This document shows, piece by piece, positions 62,622 to 64,000 of a stretch of 64,000 nucleotides of DNA. A model generated the notes under the pieces. The model saw only the letters and a list, made by a program, of their open reading frames with translations, did no database searches and was not told the DNA's origin. This stretch comes from a virus. Within the stretch, counting starts at the first letter, position 1. Every line of letters begins with the position of its first letter. The stretch is from positions 1-64,000 of the IMG/VR virus record IMGVR_UViG_3300023184_000090; one strand, 5' to 3'. The translations under genes were made by a program, and so were the position numbers.

Positions 62622-63803
62622 ATGACTGATGTCGATAAGATCTTAAACACACCTCCTGGTCAAGCCTTGGCCAATGAAGATCAAGACATGGGCAACCCAC
62701 TTGCCGAACTTGACCCTATCTTTGCAGCGCCTATCGGCGCCAGTCCTGGTGCCGGCAAGCCGACAACAACTAAGCAACCGTACGACTACACACCTGAGCT
62801 TGTAGGCGGTGTGACAGGTGCAGTTGTAGGAAATAGAGCACCCAAGTATGAAAACCCAAAGTTGCTTGGGGCAAAAGCAGATCTTGCCAGTGCACAAGCC
62901 GTCGAAGGTGGTGTTAATAGCGATCTGATTAAAAAGCAAGGCGCTCGTTTAGATGCCATGGACACTGCACGTCTTGCAGCACAAGATGCACAAGCCGAAG
63001 TAAACGCTACACGTCAGGCACTGTCACAAGCTGAAGCAAATGCATCCAAGTTTTCAGTGCCAGAAAAAACAGCTCTTCCTGCTGCACAAGTAGCCGAAGA
63101 TGTTGCCAAAGGCACATCAGAAGTCAAAGGTGCATTGACCCAAGGTGCTCTTCGACACTCTGAGAAGATGGGTGAAGTCCGAGAAGCCAACCAAGTCAGG
63201 AAAGGCATTGCCGGGTATCAGCAAGGTCTGCCTGCTTCCGAACGTATGCCCTTAACCGGATATTCACAGTCAAGCCGCTTGATCGTGCCGAATGAGCTGG
63301 CTAATGCGCCCGTTAAAACCGCTGCACAGATCGAAGCTGAAAATGCGCTTAATAAAGCAAAAGAAGCCCATGACGCAGCTATTAAACGTGCTGCTGACTT
63401 GAAAGTCCAACAAGAGCGATTGGCAAAACCGTCAGGCAGTGAAGCAAGAAATCTTGAAAATCTTGACAAAGCCAAGAATGCAAGGTTGGGCGCCCAAGCC
63501 ACTGTGGATGAACTTACCAAAGCAAGAAGCTTGCTGTCTAAGATCCCAGGGCTCAATATGATCATGGGCGGATTGTCAGGCGCAGAGCTTGTCTATGCAT
63601 ACCGACAGCTAGAAGCTGGCAACACTGTTGATGCCGTGATAGCAGGGTTAAGCGGCGTCGGTGGGTTGGTCAGCCTTGCACCACATCCTGCAGCAAAGCT
63701 GGTTGGGACTGCTATGACGATCCCTGGGTTGGCATACCAAGGCTACAAGGAAGCCAAAGAGCAAGGCTTTGAAATGCCAACCGTCAACTCAATGGGCAAT
63801 TAA
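62622..63803 (+). CDS. Internal virion protein C with hydrophobic C-terminus
   Basis: 393 aa. Mostly Ala-rich coiled coil (residues ~85-170 and ~235-305). The C-terminal ~90 residues are hydrophobic and Gly-rich (LSKIPGLNMIMGGLSGAELV, then AVIAGLSGVGGLVSLAPHPA), so they could insert into the host membrane during ejection. Last rightward gene of the window. Its stop codon overlaps the stop of the leftward gene beyond. Confidence 0.65.
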   Translation: MTDVDKILNTPPGQALANEDQDMGNPLAELDPIFAAPIGASPGAGKPTTTKQPYDYTPELVGGVTGAVVGNRAPKYENPKLLGAKADLASAQAVEGGVNSDLIKKQGARLDAMDTARLAAQDAQAEVNATRQALSQAEANASKFSVPEKTALPAAQVAEDVAKGTSEVKGALTQGALRHSEKMGEVREANQVRKGIAGYQQGLPASERMPLTGYSQSSRLIVPNELANAPVKTAAQIEAENALNKAKEAHDAAIKRAADLKVQQERLAKPSGSEARNLENLDKAKNARLGAQATVDELTKARSLLSKIPGLNMIMGGLSGAELVYAYRQLEAGNTVDAVIAGLSGVGGLVSLAPHPAAKLVGTAMTIPGLAYQGYKEAKEQGFEMPTVNSMGN

Positions 63804-64000
63804 GCCGAGTCAATCGCCGACTTTGCTTTTTCGATCATTTGGTTCTGGATGTTCTTGACATCCGTAACAGACAAATGAACCACATTGTCATGCTCTTCAT
63901 TAGATGCCACAACCAATGCTGACTCAATGGCGTGCTTACAGCGTTGCCGCATCAGTATGCCGCCTACTGTAAAAGCTTCAAGCCAAACACTGTAAGGGTC
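63800..64000 (-). CDS. Leftward partial gene, unknown
   Basis: 66 codons of a frame that enters from beyond the window, so its start is not seen. Visible part: DPYSVWLEAFTVGGILMRQR near the beginning and a helical end DVKNIQNQMIEKAKSAIDSA. No stop interrupts it. It converges on the ejection gene with overlapping stop codons (TTAA at 63800-63803). It shows that another leftward gene block follows. Confidence 0.55.
   Translation of the reverse strand, partial: DPYSVWLEAFTVGGILMRQRCKHAIESALVVASNEEHDNVVHLSVTDVKNIQNQMIEKAKSAIDSA

Noticed and set aside
1-64000. Prophage or integrated element
   Set aside because: No integrase, excisionase, attachment repeat or host gene was found in the window; only a partial genome is visible, so the rejection is provisional.
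1-64000. Assembly join of two different phages, prompted by the composition change near 16-20 kb
   Set aside because: The leftward operon runs without a break through the change, with overlapping genes, and the two promoters share a sequence block, so mosaic evolution is more likely than a chimeric contig.

Overview
This window is one contiguous stretch of a tailed double-stranded DNA phage genome (Caudoviricetes), most likely virulent. It carries packaging, portal, capsid, tail, lysis and DNA replication genes, and I see no integrase, no lysogeny cassette and no bacterial housekeeping gene. The portal resembles the P22 family, the adaptor resembles the SU10 family, and there is no sheath or long tail tube, which points to a short-tailed (podovirus-like) particle. 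Many small conserved proteins (an EPVA/PLYTHP protein, a TFEEWW protein, an LWDNIH protein) are of the kind seen in phages of aquatic beta-proteobacteria, so a freshwater Burkholderiales host is my guess, not something the sequence proves. The window is not the whole genome, because genes run off both ends.

Layout. At 1-5533 (+) is the 3' part of a giant polyvalent protein with an HExxH peptidase motif. It converges on a long leftward operon (20201 down to 5656) of about 25 genes. This operon begins with a string of very small, mostly start-stop-overlapping genes (20.2-16.3 kb: regulators, micro-membrane proteins, unknowns). It continues with nucleases (VRR-NUC and a Cas4-like PD-(D/E)XK enzyme), a family A DNA polymerase, a metallopeptidase, a SNF2-type helicase, a single-strand DNA-binding protein and a primase-helicase. 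At 20.20-20.39 kb two back-to-back promoters share a sequence block and drive the two arms apart. Rightward come a DUF932 protein, a terminator, a second primase/helicase-like protein (TOPRIM plus P4/NrS-1-type helicase), an AT-rich repeat cluster that looks like an origin, a structured non-coding element, and then the late genes.

The late genes are terminase small and large subunits, a second giant polyvalent protein, portal, GroES, scaffold, decoration and major capsid proteins, several virion proteins, four related tail-fibre genes (44.4-50.1 kb), a lysis cassette (50.3-52.0 kb), adaptor and nozzle-like proteins, and internal virion (ejection) proteins up to 63.8 kb. There they meet a leftward gene that runs off the window.

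The points most worth a second look are the inverted iteron cluster at 23.5-23.75 kb, the tRNA-arm-containing multi-branch element at 23.76-23.87 kb, the twin promoter/operator region, a duplicated 'small membrane protein plus HTH regulator' pair, two independent primase-helicases, a KGG motif shared by several unrelated virion proteins, and an apparent AUU start codon at 50343.
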